DNA from: HGM04593 sp045592125
GTDB taxonomy: Bacteria; Bacteroidota; Bacteroidia; Bacteroidales; Bacteroidaceae
NCBI GenBank assembly: GCA_045592125.1
Contig: JAZNUE010000045.1
Coordinates: 1 to 64,000 of the forward strand
DNA: 64,000 nucleotides
Direction: 5' to 3'
Shown here piece by piece: positions 31,251-40,348 of the stretch; position 1 is the stretch's first letter, and every line of letters starts with the position of its first letter. Under the pieces are notes generated by a model, which made no database searches, was not told where the DNA came from, and was given only the letters and a program-made list of their open reading frames with translations. The position numbers and the translations under genes were made by a program.

Positions 31251-34025
31251 ATGAGCAAGAACATCATAATCAAAGGCGCCAGGGTAAATAACCTGAAGAA
31301 CGTGGATATCGAGATTCCGCGCGGGAAACTTGTTGTTATCACAGGACTTTCCGGTTCGGGTAAGTCATCGCTGGCCTTTGACACGCTTTATGCCGAAGGG
31401 CAGCGGCGCTATGTGGAGTCGCTCAGCTCATATGCCCGCCAGTTCCTTGGCCAGATGAACAAGCCAGAGTGCGACATCATCAAGGGCATACCGCCTGCCA
31501 TAGCTATAGAGCAGAAGGTAAACAACCGCAACCCGCGCTCAACAGTAGGCACCTCTACCGAGATATACGAGTACCTTAAGCTGCTGTATGCACGCATTGG
31601 AAAGACAGTCTCGCCCATAAGCGGCAGGGTGGTAAAGAAAGATAGTCCCGAGGACCTTGTCGCATGCATGGAGAAGCGCCCTGAAGGCACACGCTTCCTG
31701 CTGCTTGCCCCCATTCCCAAGCGCAAGGGGCGCACACTGCAGGAGCAGCTGCAGATTTACCTGCAGCAAGGTTTCACACGCATAGCGCTAGGCAAGGAGA
31801 TTATACGCATTGAGGATTACGCCCCCAAGAAAGGCGACGCCCCCACCCTGCTTGTCGATCGCCTTGCGGCGAGCAGCAGCAAGGAGACTATAAGCCGTCT
31901 GCTCGACTCCGCCGAGACAGCATTCTACGAAGGCGGCGGCACCTGCCTGCTGCAGTTCATGGACGAAGAGACGCCGCACAGTTTCAGCATACGCTTCGAG
32001 GCCGACGGCATAGAGTTCGAGGAGCCCACTGAGCAGATGTTCTCCTTCAACTCCCCCATCGGAGCATGCCCCGACTGCGAAGGATTCGGGCGCATTGTAG
32101 GCATTGACGAGGATCTTGTAATCCCGAACAAGACACTCAGCGTATACGACGGCGCAGTCTTCTGCTGGCGAGGCGAGAAGATGGGCGAATGGAAGAACGA
32201 GTTCTGCCGCCGCGCGCCGCAGGACAACTTCCCAATCTTCGAGCCCTACTACAGCCTCACCCAAGAGCAGAAGGACTATCTGTGGCACAAGGGTCCATGG
32301 ATTGAAGAGTACGGCGAAGGCATAAGCATTGACAGTTTCTTCAACATGGTCAAGGCCAACCAGTACAAGATACAGTACCGCGTTATGCTGGCACGCTACC
32401 GTGGCAAGCCCATATGCCCCACATGCCACGGCACACGCCTGAAAAAACAGGCCAGCTATGTAAAGGTGGGCGGCACTAGCATTATCGAGCTCATAGAGAT
32501 GCCGGTAACTCGCCTTAAGGAGTTCTTTGACGGCCTGACGCTCGACGAGCATGACGAGGCAGTGGCAAAGCGTATTCTCACCGAGATACGCAGCCGCATT
32601 GACTGCCTTATTGATGTAGGTCTCGGCTATCTCACCCTCAACCGCCTGAGCAACACCCTTTCTGGCGGCGAGAGCCAGAGAATAAACCTTGTTACCTCGC
32701 TCGGCAGCGCGCTTGTAGGCTCGCTATACATTCTTGACGAGCCCAGCATAGGACTCCACAGCAAGGACACCGGAAGGCTCATAAACGTACTCTACCGCTT
32801 GCGCGACCTTGGGAATACAGTAGTTGTGGTAGAGCATGACGAGGAGATAATACGTGCGGCCGACTACATAATAGATGTAGGTCCCAAGGCCGGCTCATAC
32901 GGCGGCAACATCGTATACAGCGGCAACATGAGCGGCCTTGAGAAGGGCAGCAGCAGCTACACCGTAAAATACCTGCTGGGCGAGGAGACCATTGACGTAC
33001 CCAGCCATCGCCGCACATCGAACAACTGGATTGAGATAAAGGGCGCCCGCGAGAACAACCTCAAAGGCATAGACGTGAGAATACCGCTGAACCTCTTTAC
33101 AGTAGTGAGCGGGGTGAGCGGTTCGGGAAAGTCAACACTAGTCCGCAACATCCTCTACCGCTCGCTAATGCGCCACTTCGGCAACGCATGCGACGCGCCC
33201 GGGCAATGCGAGGCTGTAGAGGGAGCGCTCAAGCAGCTCAGCGGAGTGGAGTTCATAGACCAGAACCCGATTGGCAAGTCATCACGCTCAAACCCAGTGA
33301 CCTATCTCAAGGTATATGACGACATACGACACCTCTTTGCGCAGCAGCCACTTGCCAAGCAGATGGGGTTCGGCGCCGGACATTTCTCCTTCAACGCCGA
33401 CGGCGGACGCTGCGACGAGTGCAAGGGCGAGGGCACCATTACCGTATCAATGCAGTTCATGGCCGACCTTAGGCTCGAATGTGAAGCATGCCATGGCAAG
33501 CGCTTCAAGAGCGAGGTGCTCGAAGTCAAGTTCCACGGCAAGAGCATACACGACATACTGGAGATGACTATTGGCGACGCCATAAACTTCTTCCAGGAGC
33601 ACGGGCAAGAGAAGATTGCCGGGAGCCTGCAGCCGCTGCAGGATGTGGGGCTTGCATACGTGAAGATGGGCCAGTCGTCCTCAACCCTCTCTGGCGGCGA
33701 GAACCAGCGTGTGAAACTGGCCTACTACCTGAGCCGGCAGAGCGACCGCCCAACCATGTTCATCTTTGATGAGCCTACGACCGGCCTGCATTTCCATGAC
33801 ATAAAGAAGCTGCTCAAGTCATTTGAGCGCCTGCTTGCACGCGGGCACTCACTTGTTGTCATCGAGCACAACATGGATGTTATAAAGTGCGCCGACTACC
33901 TGATTGACCTTGGCCCCGAAGGTGGCGAGAATGGTGGTCACCTTGTGGCTGCCGGCACCCCCGAGGAGGTTGCAGCCTGCAAGGAGTCATATACAGGAGA
34001 GTTCCTGAAAGAAAAACTGGGATAA
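31251..34025 (+). CDS. uvrA: Excinuclease ABC subunit A
   Basis: UvrA is the damage-sensing ATPase of nucleotide excision repair. The 924-residue protein has two ABC ATPase halves: Walker A GLSGSGKS at 32-39 and GVSGSGKS near 621-628, with ABC signatures LSGGESQR near 469 and LSGGENQR near 813. Cysteine pairs form the zinc modules: CPDC near 273 and CPTC near 388 in the first half, CDEC near 719 and CEAC near 743 in the second. All parts are intact. Bacteroidales often carry more than one uvrA; the other would be outside this window. Confidence 0.97.
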   Translation: MSKNIIIKGARVNNLKNVDIEIPRGKLVVITGLSGSGKSSLAFDTLYAEGQRRYVESLSSYARQFLGQMNKPECDIIKGIPPAIAIEQKVNNRNPRSTVGTSTEIYEYLKLLYARIGKTVSPISGRVVKKDSPEDLVACMEKRPEGTRFLLLAPIPKRKGRTLQEQLQIYLQQGFTRIALGKEIIRIEDYAPKKGDAPTLLVDRLAASSSKETISRLLDSAETAFYEGGGTCLLQFMDEETPHSFSIRFEADGIEFEEPTEQMFSFNSPIGACPDCEGFGRIVGIDEDLVIPNKTLSVYDGAVFCWRGEKMGEWKNEFCRRAPQDNFPIFEPYYSLTQEQKDYLWHKGPWIEEYGEGISIDSFFNMVKANQYKIQYRVMLARYRGKPICPTCHGTRLKKQASYVKVGGTSIIELIEMPVTRLKEFFDGLTLDEHDEAVAKRILTEIRSRIDCLIDVGLGYLTLNRLSNTLSGGESQRINLVTSLGSALVGSLYILDEPSIGLHSKDTGRLINVLYRLRDLGNTVVVVEHDEEIIRAADYIIDVGPKAGSYGGNIVYSGNMSGLEKGSSSYTVKYLLGEETIDVPSHRRTSNNWIEIKGARENNLKGIDVRIPLNLFTVVSGVSGSGKSTLVRNILYRSLMRHFGNACDAPGQCEAVEGALKQLSGVEFIDQNPIGKSSRSNPVTYLKVYDDIRHLFAQQPLAKQMGFGAGHFSFNADGGRCDECKGEGTITVSMQFMADLRLECEACHGKRFKSEVLEVKFHGKSIHDILEMTIGDAINFFQEHGQEKIAGSLQPLQDVGLAYVKMGQSSSTLSGGENQRVKLAYYLSRQSDRPTMFIFDEPTTGLHFHDIKKLLKSFERLLARGHSLVVIEHNMDVIKCADYLIDLGPEGGENGGHLVAAGTPEEVAACKESYTGEFLKEKLG

Positions 34026-34111
34026 ACGTTTGATATCGATATATTCGCGCATTCTTGAACATAAAAGACAAGGAAATAGCTGTTTCCAATATTTCCAATA
34101 TAATAACGTTT

Positions 34112-34136
34112 TTTAGAAATTTAAACAGTTTCTAAA
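34112..34136. repeat. Solo end of the 188-bp hairpin element
   Basis: On the minus strand this reads AGAAACTGTTTAAATTTCT, nearly the same as the left end of the element at 23641. The unit is also an imperfect palindrome (TTTAGAAA ... TTTCTAAA). It lies between the convergent uvrA and chromate transporter genes and could serve as a terminator stem. Confidence 0.55.
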
Positions 34137-34175
34137 GTACCACGCTATTTTTCTATGCCAGTCATCAAGGTCTTG

Positions 34176-34760
34176 CTAGACTATCCCATAGAATATCCCG
34201 CCGAAGGCACCGGCGAGCACAAGTATTAGTATCGGGCTTACCCTGAAGAATTTCATTGCCACAAATGCTGCAATGAACAGCGCCACACTTACCCCGAACT
34301 GCAAAGGTGTTTCACCCGGTGAACCGAAGTTCTCCTCAGTCATGAGCAGAAGTGCTGCGGAGGCAATCAATCCCACAACAGCAGGGCGCAGGCCCTTGAA
34401 CACCGCCTCAACCAAAGGATGCTTGCTATATTTTATAAGGTACCGGCTCACTATGAGCATGAGCACTATCGAAGGCAGCATTACGGCAAATGACGCCACA
34501 AGGGAACCGGCAACGGCAAGCAGTTCCGACCCCGTAGCATTGAGCACAGCGGTATAGCCCACATATGTGGCCGAATTGATTCCAATAGGGCCAGGAGTCA
34601 TCTGGCTTATGGCGACAATGTCGGTAAACTCGGCAGCCGAGAGCCACCCGTGGCCGCTCACAACCTCGCCCTGGATTACAGAGAGCATGCCATACCCCCC
34701 GCCAAAAGAGAACATTCCAATCTTGACGAAAGTGAGGAAAAGTTCCAGGAATATCATCAT
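34176..34760 (-). CDS. Chromate transporter family protein, second half
   Basis: A 194-residue membrane protein with about six helices, equal to one half of a full-length ChrA. The conserved opening is FVKIGMFSFGGGYGMLSVIQ and the family motif ISQMTPGPIGINSATYVGY is present. It overlaps the upstream half-gene by 4 bases. Split CHR proteins act as pairs; whether the substrate is chromate, sulfate or something else is not visible from sequence. Confidence 0.88.
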   Translation of the reverse strand: MMIFLELFLTFVKIGMFSFGGGYGMLSVIQGEVVSGHGWLSAAEFTDIVAISQMTPGPIGINSATYVGYTAVLNATGSELLAVAGSLVASFAVMLPSIVLMLIVSRYLIKYSKHPLVEAVFKGLRPAVVGLIASAALLLMTEENFGSPGETPLQFGVSVALFIAAFVAMKFFRVSPILILVLAGAFGGIFYGIV

Positions 34761-35302
34761 ACTTTGTCCCTCCCTATTTTACCCCATATGAAACCAGCCG
34801 TTCCGGCAACAATGATGACATAGATGGGCGAGACGCCGAATAGCGCAATAAGCAATGCCGAAAGAACAGGAATCCACACCGTGCTCCACCCTATTCCGGC
34901 ACTCCTGGCCACATTGAAAACAGGAACGGCAATGAGCGCAACGACAACAGGCCTTATGCCCATGAATATATTGTTCACAACCTCAATGTGACGGAAACGA
35001 CGGAAGAAAAGCGCAATAAACAGAATAATAGCAACCGAAGGCAGCACGCAACCGAAGGCAGCTGCCAAAGCCCCCCGAACACCCCTGAGCCTGTAGCCTA
35101 CAAACACCGCCATGTTTACTGCAAACACGCCGGGTGCCGATTGCGCCACCGCCAACAGGTCAACAAAATCCTTCTTCGGCAGCCAACAGTTTCTCTCCAC
35201 TACATCGTGTTCAATGAGCGGAATCATAGCATAGCCACCGCCGAATGTAAAGAGACCTATGCGGAAAAACGTGGTGAACAGTCTGAACAGTGATGTTGCC
35301 AT
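34757..35302 (-). CDS. Chromate transporter family protein, first half
   Basis: A 181-residue membrane protein, the partner of the next gene downstream. It opens LFTTFFRIGLFTFGGGYAMIPLIEHDVV and has the motif VAQSAPGVFAVNMAVFVGYRLRG. About five to six helices are predicted. The 4-base ATGA overlap with the second half points to translation in fixed ratio, as expected for a heterodimer. It lies just after the decamer repeats that follow purL. Confidence 0.88.
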   Translation of the reverse strand: MATSLFRLFTTFFRIGLFTFGGGYAMIPLIEHDVVERNCWLPKKDFVDLLAVAQSAPGVFAVNMAVFVGYRLRGVRGALAAAFGCVLPSVAIILFIALFFRRFRHIEVVNNIFMGIRPVVVALIAVPVFNVARSAGIGWSTVWIPVLSALLIALFGVSPIYVIIVAGTAGFIWGKIGRDKV

Positions 35303-35360
35303 TGCAATAGATTAAAAAATAAAGGTGACAGAAGAGAATTAAGGAGGACTAAAGCACATC

Positions 35361-35420
35361 AATGCTCCTTAATCCCCCTTAATAGCCTTTAGTTCACTTT
35401 AATAACCTTTTACTGTTTTA
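35361..35420. repeat. Decamer-phased array (AATnnCCCTT type)
   Basis: Five or six consecutive 10-base units fit this stretch: AATGCTCCTT, AATCCCCCTT, AATAGCCTTT, AGTTCACTTT, AATAACCTTT and a weaker TACTGTTTTA. The period is exactly one DNA helical turn. It lies between purL and the chromate transporter genes. Similar decamer arrays occur at 48871-48940 and on both sides of 50440. Confidence 0.75.
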
Positions 35421-35438
35421 ACCCTACTTGTGGGCACA

Positions 35439-35473
35439 AGTTTTCAGTTTTCCGTTTTCACTTTTCCGTTCTA
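35439..35473. repeat. Heptamer array overlapping the end of purL
   Basis: Five 7-base units (AGTTTTC, AGTTTTC, CGTTTTC, ACTTTTC, CGTTCTA) run from outside into the last codons of purL, covering its stop codon at 35458-35460. The unit is a relative of the CACCTTT heptamer found before folD and nuoK. Confidence 0.65.
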
Positions 35474-38400
35474 TCTGCTACCCAATTGTAAGCATTGCGG
35501 AAAATCTCAATCCATGGTGTGACATCATCGCCTACATGGTTGGCAGGATAAGTAGCACACTGCCATGGGAAGATTGCACGCTCAGGGTGAGGCATCATAG
35601 CCACGTGACGGCCGTCGGCACTTGCAAGGGCAGCCACATTGTAATCGGAACCGTTGGGGTTAGCAGGATATCCCTCGTATGCATACTGGGCCACAATGTT
35701 ATACTTCTCGGCATCGTAAGGCAGAGAGAACTTGCCCTCGCCATGAGCGACCCAGACACCCAGGCGGCTGCCCGACAAGGAACCGAACAGCACACTGTTG
35801 TTCTCAGGGATATTCACGCCCACGAACGAAGACTCGAACTTGTGAGAGTCGTTGTGGAGCATGCGCCCACGCTCAGCATATTCTGGATTTATGAGGTTAA
35901 GCTCCATCATCAGCTGGCAGCCGTTACAGATACCAAGAGAGAGAGTATCCTCACGCTGGTAGAAGCGGTCGAGCGCAGCCTTTGCCTTAGGATTGAAGAG
36001 GAAGCCTCCTGCCCAGCCCTTGGCCGAGCCAAGGACGTCGGAGTTGGAGAAACCGCCACAGAACACAATGAAGTTCACCTCGTCAAGAGTCTCGCGGCCG
36101 CTGATGAGGTCGGTCATAGTAACATCCTTCACGTCAAAGCCTGCAAGATACATTGCATAGGCCATCTCACGCTCGCCATTTGTACCCTTCTCGCGAATGA
36201 TTGCAGCACGCACACCCGATTTCTCGCGGCGGTCTGCCGACATCCCGTAGCTTGAGAGCATACCGTTGAAACGGGCAGGCAGGCGGAAACGCAGCGGCTG
36301 GTTCTTGTAGTTCTTCAGGCGCTCGCTTGCACAGCCGTTAAAGCTCTGCTTGAGGTCCATGAGATATGAGCTGTCGAACCACACGTCGCGATAGTGGTCA
36401 ATATCGAACAGGCGTGTGCGCTTGCCCTTTGCAACGGCAATCTGGCGCTTGGCACAAGGCACGCCAATCTTCACAAAGCAAATGCCTGCGTCGTCAAGGA
36501 TAGCCTGCATGCGGCACTTGTCCTTGTCGGCAACCTGGATAACCAGCGCAGGGTTCTCTGCAAACAGGAGCTTTACGATATCCTCCTCTACAACCTGGTC
36601 AAGGTTAACCTCCATACCGCCTGTTGTGTTCGCGAAGCACATCTCGAGCAGCGTTGTGATGAGACCGCCGGCCGAGACGTCATGGCCTGCCATTACAATG
36701 CCCTCATCTACAAGGCGCTGTACAGCATTGAATGCCTCGGCAAAATATTCGGGATTCTGCACAGTGGGGACATCATCGCCCACACAGTTCAGTGTCTGCG
36801 CGAAAGCAGAGCCTCCAAGGCGCAGGCTATCAAAACTGAAGTCAATGTGGTAGAATGCGCTCTTTGGCTCGTTCACCATTACTGGAGAAACAACCTTGCG
36901 CACATCGGAAACCTCGCCTCCTGCCGAAACAATTACCGTACCCGGGCTTATTACCTTTGTGCCGTCGGGGTACTTCTGTGTCATTGAGAGAGAATCCTTG
37001 CCTGTAGGCACATTTATGCAGAGTGCGCAGCAGAAGTCGCTGAGAGCCTCTACACCGCGGTAGAGACGTGCGTCCTCGCCCTCCTGAGAGCGGCAGGGCC
37101 ACATCCAGTTGGCACTGAGCGAAATGCTCTTTATTCCATTGGCAAGCGGAGCAAGCACAATGTTTGTCAGTGCCTCGGACACAGCAAGCACAGAACCCTT
37201 TGCCGGGTCGGCAAGGCCCGCCTGAGGAGCATGGCCTATCGAGGTTGCGATACCCTTCTTTCCACGGTAGTCAAGCGTAACCACGCCGCAGTCGCTGAGC
37301 GGGAGCTGAATCTCGCCCTGGCACTGCTGGCGGGCAATCTTGCCAGTTACCGAGCGGTCGACCTTATTGGTGAGCCAGTCCTTGCAGGCAACAGCCTCAA
37401 GGCGCAGCACATCGGTGAGGTACTCTTCAATCTTTGCCTCGTCATATTCAGCGTCCTTGTAATGGCGCTCTACAGTCTTGTCAACCATATAAGTCTTTGG
37501 CGACGAGCCGAACATCTGGCTCACCGAGAGGTCGAACGGACGCTGGCCGTCGGCCTGCTCGAATGCGAAACGCGCGTCACCAGTTGTCTCGCCCACTACA
37601 TACATAGGGGCACGCTCGCGCTCTGCCACCTTGCGCACATATTCAATGGCCTCCTCCTTTATGAGTAGGCCCATGCGCTCCTGCGACTCGTTGGCAATAA
37701 TCTCCTTTGCCGAGAGGGTGCTGTCGCCCACTGGCAGGCTTGCCATATCAATAAGGCCGCCGCACTCCTCTACAAGTTCCGAGAGGCAGTTCACGTGACC
37801 TGCCGAACCATGGTCGTGGATTGAGACTACAGGGTTTGTATCGTCCTCGCACAGCGCGCGCACCACGTTGTAGGCACGCTTCTGCATTTCGGCATTGGCG
37901 CGCTGCACGGCATTGAGCTCAATACCCGATGAGTAACGGCCTGTATCAACCGATGACACCGAACCGCCGCCAAGGCCTATGCGGTAGTTGTCGCCACCCA
38001 TAACAATAACCTTGTTGCCCTTCTCGGGAGCGCCCTTGAGGCAGTCGCGGCGAGTACCGTAGCCCACACCGCCGGCAAGCATGATTACCTTGTCATAGCC
38101 ATACACCTCGCCGTTCTCCTCGTGCTCGAACGTGAGCACCGAACCGCAGATAAGCGGCTGGCCGAACTTGTTTCCGAAGTCCGAAGCGCCATTCGAGGCC
38201 TTTGTAAGGATTTGTTCAGGTGTCTGGTAGAGCCACTTGCGCACTGGGAGCAGTTCCTCCCACTTGCGGTCGCTGTAAGTGCGCGGATATGATGTCATGT
38301 AGACTGCAGTTCCTGCTATTGGCCATGAGCCCTTGCCGCCGCCCATACGGTCGCGGATTTCGCCGCCTGTACCGGTAGAGGCGCCGTTGAAAGGCTCCAC

Positions 38401-39162
38401 CGTTGTGGGGAAGTTATGAGTCTCGGCCTTTAGAGAAATCACGGTCTCAATGTCCTTGATTACGAAATAGTCGGGTATCGAGTGGTCGGCCGGAGCGAAC
38501 TGCTCGACAACAGGGCCCTGCGCAAAGGCAACGTTGTCCTTATAGGCCGATATAATGCTGTTGCGGTTCTCGCTTGTCGTGCGCTTAATCATTGCAAAGA
38601 GCGAAGATGGCATCTCCTCGCCGTCAATGATGAATGTACCGCCGAAAATCTTGTGGCGGCAGTGCTCCGAGTTAATCTGCGCAAAGCCGAACACCTCGCT
38701 ATCGGTGAGCCTGCGTCCCAGCTCGCTCTCAACACGGTGCAGATAGTCAATCTCCTCCTTTGAAAGGGCAAGGCCCTCCTGCTCGTTATAGCCGTCAAGG
38801 TCATCGATGAATTCAATGGGTTTGGGCTGGATATCCACAGTAAAGATTTCCTGGTCGAGGCCACGGTACATACGCTGCAGCATAGGGTCATAGGCAGCAT
38901 TCTCGTTCTCGACTGCGAAATACTCCTCAATGCGCACAATTCCTGAAAGGCCCATGTTCTGGGTAATCTCTACAGCATTTGTACTCCAAGGAGTAATCAT
39001 CTCGCGGCGCGGACCGATGAAAAAGCCGTCCATTCTCTCGCCGCCGGCAAGGGTTGCCTCGCCATAGAGCCAGCAGAGTTTCTCCACATCGGCAGCAGCC
39101 AGCTCATTATTTGTCTGGGTTGCAATAACTGAACCCGCAGGGGTACTGAAGAAATAAATCAT
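35458..39162 (-). CDS. purL: Phosphoribosylformylglycinamidine synthase (single-chain)
   Basis: Fourth step of purine synthesis: FGAR + glutamine + ATP to FGAM. At 1234 residues this is the large single-polypeptide type. It contains the synthetase domains (AETHNFPTTVEPFNGASTG, then GGGSVSSVDTG) and the C-terminal glutaminase with the nucleophile in GICNGCQL near residue 1078 and the His-Glu part in MMPHPERAIF. The start MIYFFSTPAGSVIA is the only good one. The last codons (RTEK) lie in a heptamer repeat. It is probably transcribed alone from the promoter near 39288. Confidence 0.97.
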   Translation of the reverse strand: MIYFFSTPAGSVIATQTNNELAAADVEKLCWLYGEATLAGGERMDGFFIGPRREMITPWSTNAVEITQNMGLSGIVRIEEYFAVENENAAYDPMLQRMYRGLDQEIFTVDIQPKPIEFIDDLDGYNEQEGLALSKEEIDYLHRVESELGRRLTDSEVFGFAQINSEHCRHKIFGGTFIIDGEEMPSSLFAMIKRTTSENRNSIISAYKDNVAFAQGPVVEQFAPADHSIPDYFVIKDIETVISLKAETHNFPTTVEPFNGASTGTGGEIRDRMGGGKGSWPIAGTAVYMTSYPRTYSDRKWEELLPVRKWLYQTPEQILTKASNGASDFGNKFGQPLICGSVLTFEHEENGEVYGYDKVIMLAGGVGYGTRRDCLKGAPEKGNKVIVMGGDNYRIGLGGGSVSSVDTGRYSSGIELNAVQRANAEMQKRAYNVVRALCEDDTNPVVSIHDHGSAGHVNCLSELVEECGGLIDMASLPVGDSTLSAKEIIANESQERMGLLIKEEAIEYVRKVAERERAPMYVVGETTGDARFAFEQADGQRPFDLSVSQMFGSSPKTYMVDKTVERHYKDAEYDEAKIEEYLTDVLRLEAVACKDWLTNKVDRSVTGKIARQQCQGEIQLPLSDCGVVTLDYRGKKGIATSIGHAPQAGLADPAKGSVLAVSEALTNIVLAPLANGIKSISLSANWMWPCRSQEGEDARLYRGVEALSDFCCALCINVPTGKDSLSMTQKYPDGTKVISPGTVIVSAGGEVSDVRKVVSPVMVNEPKSAFYHIDFSFDSLRLGGSAFAQTLNCVGDDVPTVQNPEYFAEAFNAVQRLVDEGIVMAGHDVSAGGLITTLLEMCFANTTGGMEVNLDQVVEEDIVKLLFAENPALVIQVADKDKCRMQAILDDAGICFVKIGVPCAKRQIAVAKGKRTRLFDIDHYRDVWFDSSYLMDLKQSFNGCASERLKNYKNQPLRFRLPARFNGMLSSYGMSADRREKSGVRAAIIREKGTNGEREMAYAMYLAGFDVKDVTMTDLISGRETLDEVNFIVFCGGFSNSDVLGSAKGWAGGFLFNPKAKAALDRFYQREDTLSLGICNGCQLMMELNLINPEYAERGRMLHNDSHKFESSFVGVNIPENNSVLFGSLSGSRLGVWVAHGEGKFSLPYDAEKYNIVAQYAYEGYPANPNGSDYNVAALASADGRHVAMMPHPERAIFPWQCATYPANHVGDDVTPWIEIFRNAYNWVADRTEK

Positions 39163-39283
39163 AAGAAGATATATATTTTTAAATTATACGCTGTTAAGTC
39201 TATACCGCAGGGGGTGTTTCAATAAGAAAATGTCTTTAGGAATCCAGACAGTCCCTTATATTCCCAAGGTGTATTTTTCACCG

Positions 39284-39291
39284 CGAAGATA
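39284..39291 (-). promoter_or_regulatory. Promoter -7-like element of purL
   Basis: The minus strand reads TATCTTCG, a variant of TAnnTTTG, with TTTTTG about 23 bases upstream as a possible -33. The leader would be about 115 bases and begins with a small hairpin (GGTG ... CACC). I saw no match to a purine riboswitch. Confidence 0.5.
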
Positions 39292-39340
39292 ACTATAAAA
39301 AATCATATCTGCGGCAAAAATGTTAACAATTGTTCCACAA

Positions 39341-39357
39341 TATCATTATAAATGATA
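39341..39357. promoter_or_regulatory. Inverted repeat, possible operator of the ZIP transporter gene
   Basis: TATCATT-ATA-AATGATA is a perfect 7-3-7 inverted repeat, centred 38 bases upstream of the -7 element at 39387. Size and A+T-rich symmetry resemble Fur-family (Fur, Zur) boxes, which would fit a metal importer, but no regulator is encoded nearby. Confidence 0.4.
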
Positions 39358-39386
39358 CGCAGAGCGCTATTGTGGAAAAAAAAGAA

Positions 39387-39394
39387 TAACTTTG
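39387..39394 (+). promoter_or_regulatory. Promoter -7 element of the ZIP transporter gene
   Basis: TAACTTTG is an exact match to TAnnTTTG. The start of transcription would fall near 39400, leaving a leader of about 14 bases before the ATG at 39414. Confidence 0.6.
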
Positions 39395-39413
39395 CATACA
39401 AAACAACAGGACA

Positions 39414-40184
39414 ATGGAAATACTCATAGGACTCACGATACCCTTTCTGGGCACCACGCTAGGAGCGGCGACAGTGCTGCTGCTGCGCGACAGGATTTCG
39501 CAACGTACTAACAACGCCATGCTCGGGTTCGCCTCGGGCATAATGGTTGCGGCCACATTCTGGTCGCTGCTGCAGCCGGCGCTTGAGCAGGCAGGCGAAG
39601 GGCTTGCAGGCAACTGGCCCGTGTTCGTGGGGTTCATTGCCGGCATGGTGTTCCTGCTGCTGCTCGACACCCTAATCCCTCACCAGCATACCGACAGCAA
39701 CGCACCCGAAGGCCCCAGGTCCTCGCTCTCGCGCTCAACCAAGATGATTCTTGCCGTTGCGCTGCACAACATCCCCGAGGGCATGGCCGTGGGAGTCGTG
39801 CTTGCAGGCGTGATTAACGGCGACGCCAGCCTCACCATTGCAAGCTCGCTGGCACTTTCCGTGGGAATGGCCATACAGAACATTCCAGAGGGAGCGATAA
39901 TATCGGTTCCCCTGCGCAGCGAGGGCAAGAGCAAGGGCAAGGCATTCCTCATGGGAACCCTGTCGGGCCTGGTAGAGCCATTGGCCGCTGTCGGCACAAT
40001 CCTTTTCCTCGGGGGCAACACCTCCGCAATGCCGCTGCTGCTCGCTTTTGCGGCAGGGGCAATGCTCTATGTTGTAGTAGAGGAGCTTATCCCCTCATCG
40101 CAGCAAGGCAAGCACAGCAACATAGGCACAATAGGGTTTGCCGCAGGTTTCACTGTAATGATGCTGCTCGACACAATAATGTAG
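39414..40184 (+). CDS. ZIP family divalent metal transporter
   Basis: A 256-residue inner-membrane protein with about eight helices. The two ZIP metal-site motifs are HNIPEG at 118-123 and QNIPEG at 155-160; a short histidine cluster HQH at 90-92 lies in the variable loop. The family (ZupT/GufA type) imports zinc, iron or manganese. The second motif has Gln in place of the first His, as in many GufA-like members. It stands alone between purL (divergent) and the nuo operon. Confidence 0.9.
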   Translation: MEILIGLTIPFLGTTLGAATVLLLRDRISQRTNNAMLGFASGIMVAATFWSLLQPALEQAGEGLAGNWPVFVGFIAGMVFLLLLDTLIPHQHTDSNAPEGPRSSLSRSTKMILAVALHNIPEGMAVGVVLAGVINGDASLTIASSLALSVGMAIQNIPEGAIISVPLRSEGKSKGKAFLMGTLSGLVEPLAAVGTILFLGGNTSAMPLLLAFAAGAMLYVVVEELIPSSQQGKHSNIGTIGFAAGFTVMMLLDTIM

Positions 40185-40268
40185 GGTACCCATTGCTTAA
40201 ACTTCGTTAAATCATAAAAAAGTGAATTTTTTGCTTTTTTTGCCATCCACCTGTACCCATATTTTCAC

Positions 40269-40276
40269 TACATTTG
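40269..40276 (+). promoter_or_regulatory. Promoter -7 element of the nuo operon
   Basis: TACATTTG is an exact match to TAnnTTTG, 73 bases upstream of the nuoA ATG. A TTTG at 40239-40242 is 26 bases further upstream, a little too far for a standard -33. This is the only clear promoter seen for the ten nuo genes. Confidence 0.65.
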
Positions 40277-40348
40277 CGCACCGGGTGACAAACAAAAACG
40301 GCACCTGACATCTTATATTTAGGACAAACTTTTATAAGACAAAGAGAT

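Noticed and set aside
31109..31384. N-terminal extension of the GH10-like gene into uvrA
   Set aside because: The extension is the complement of the uvrA 5' end and its leader, and the lipoprotein signal at 31108 gives a clear start.
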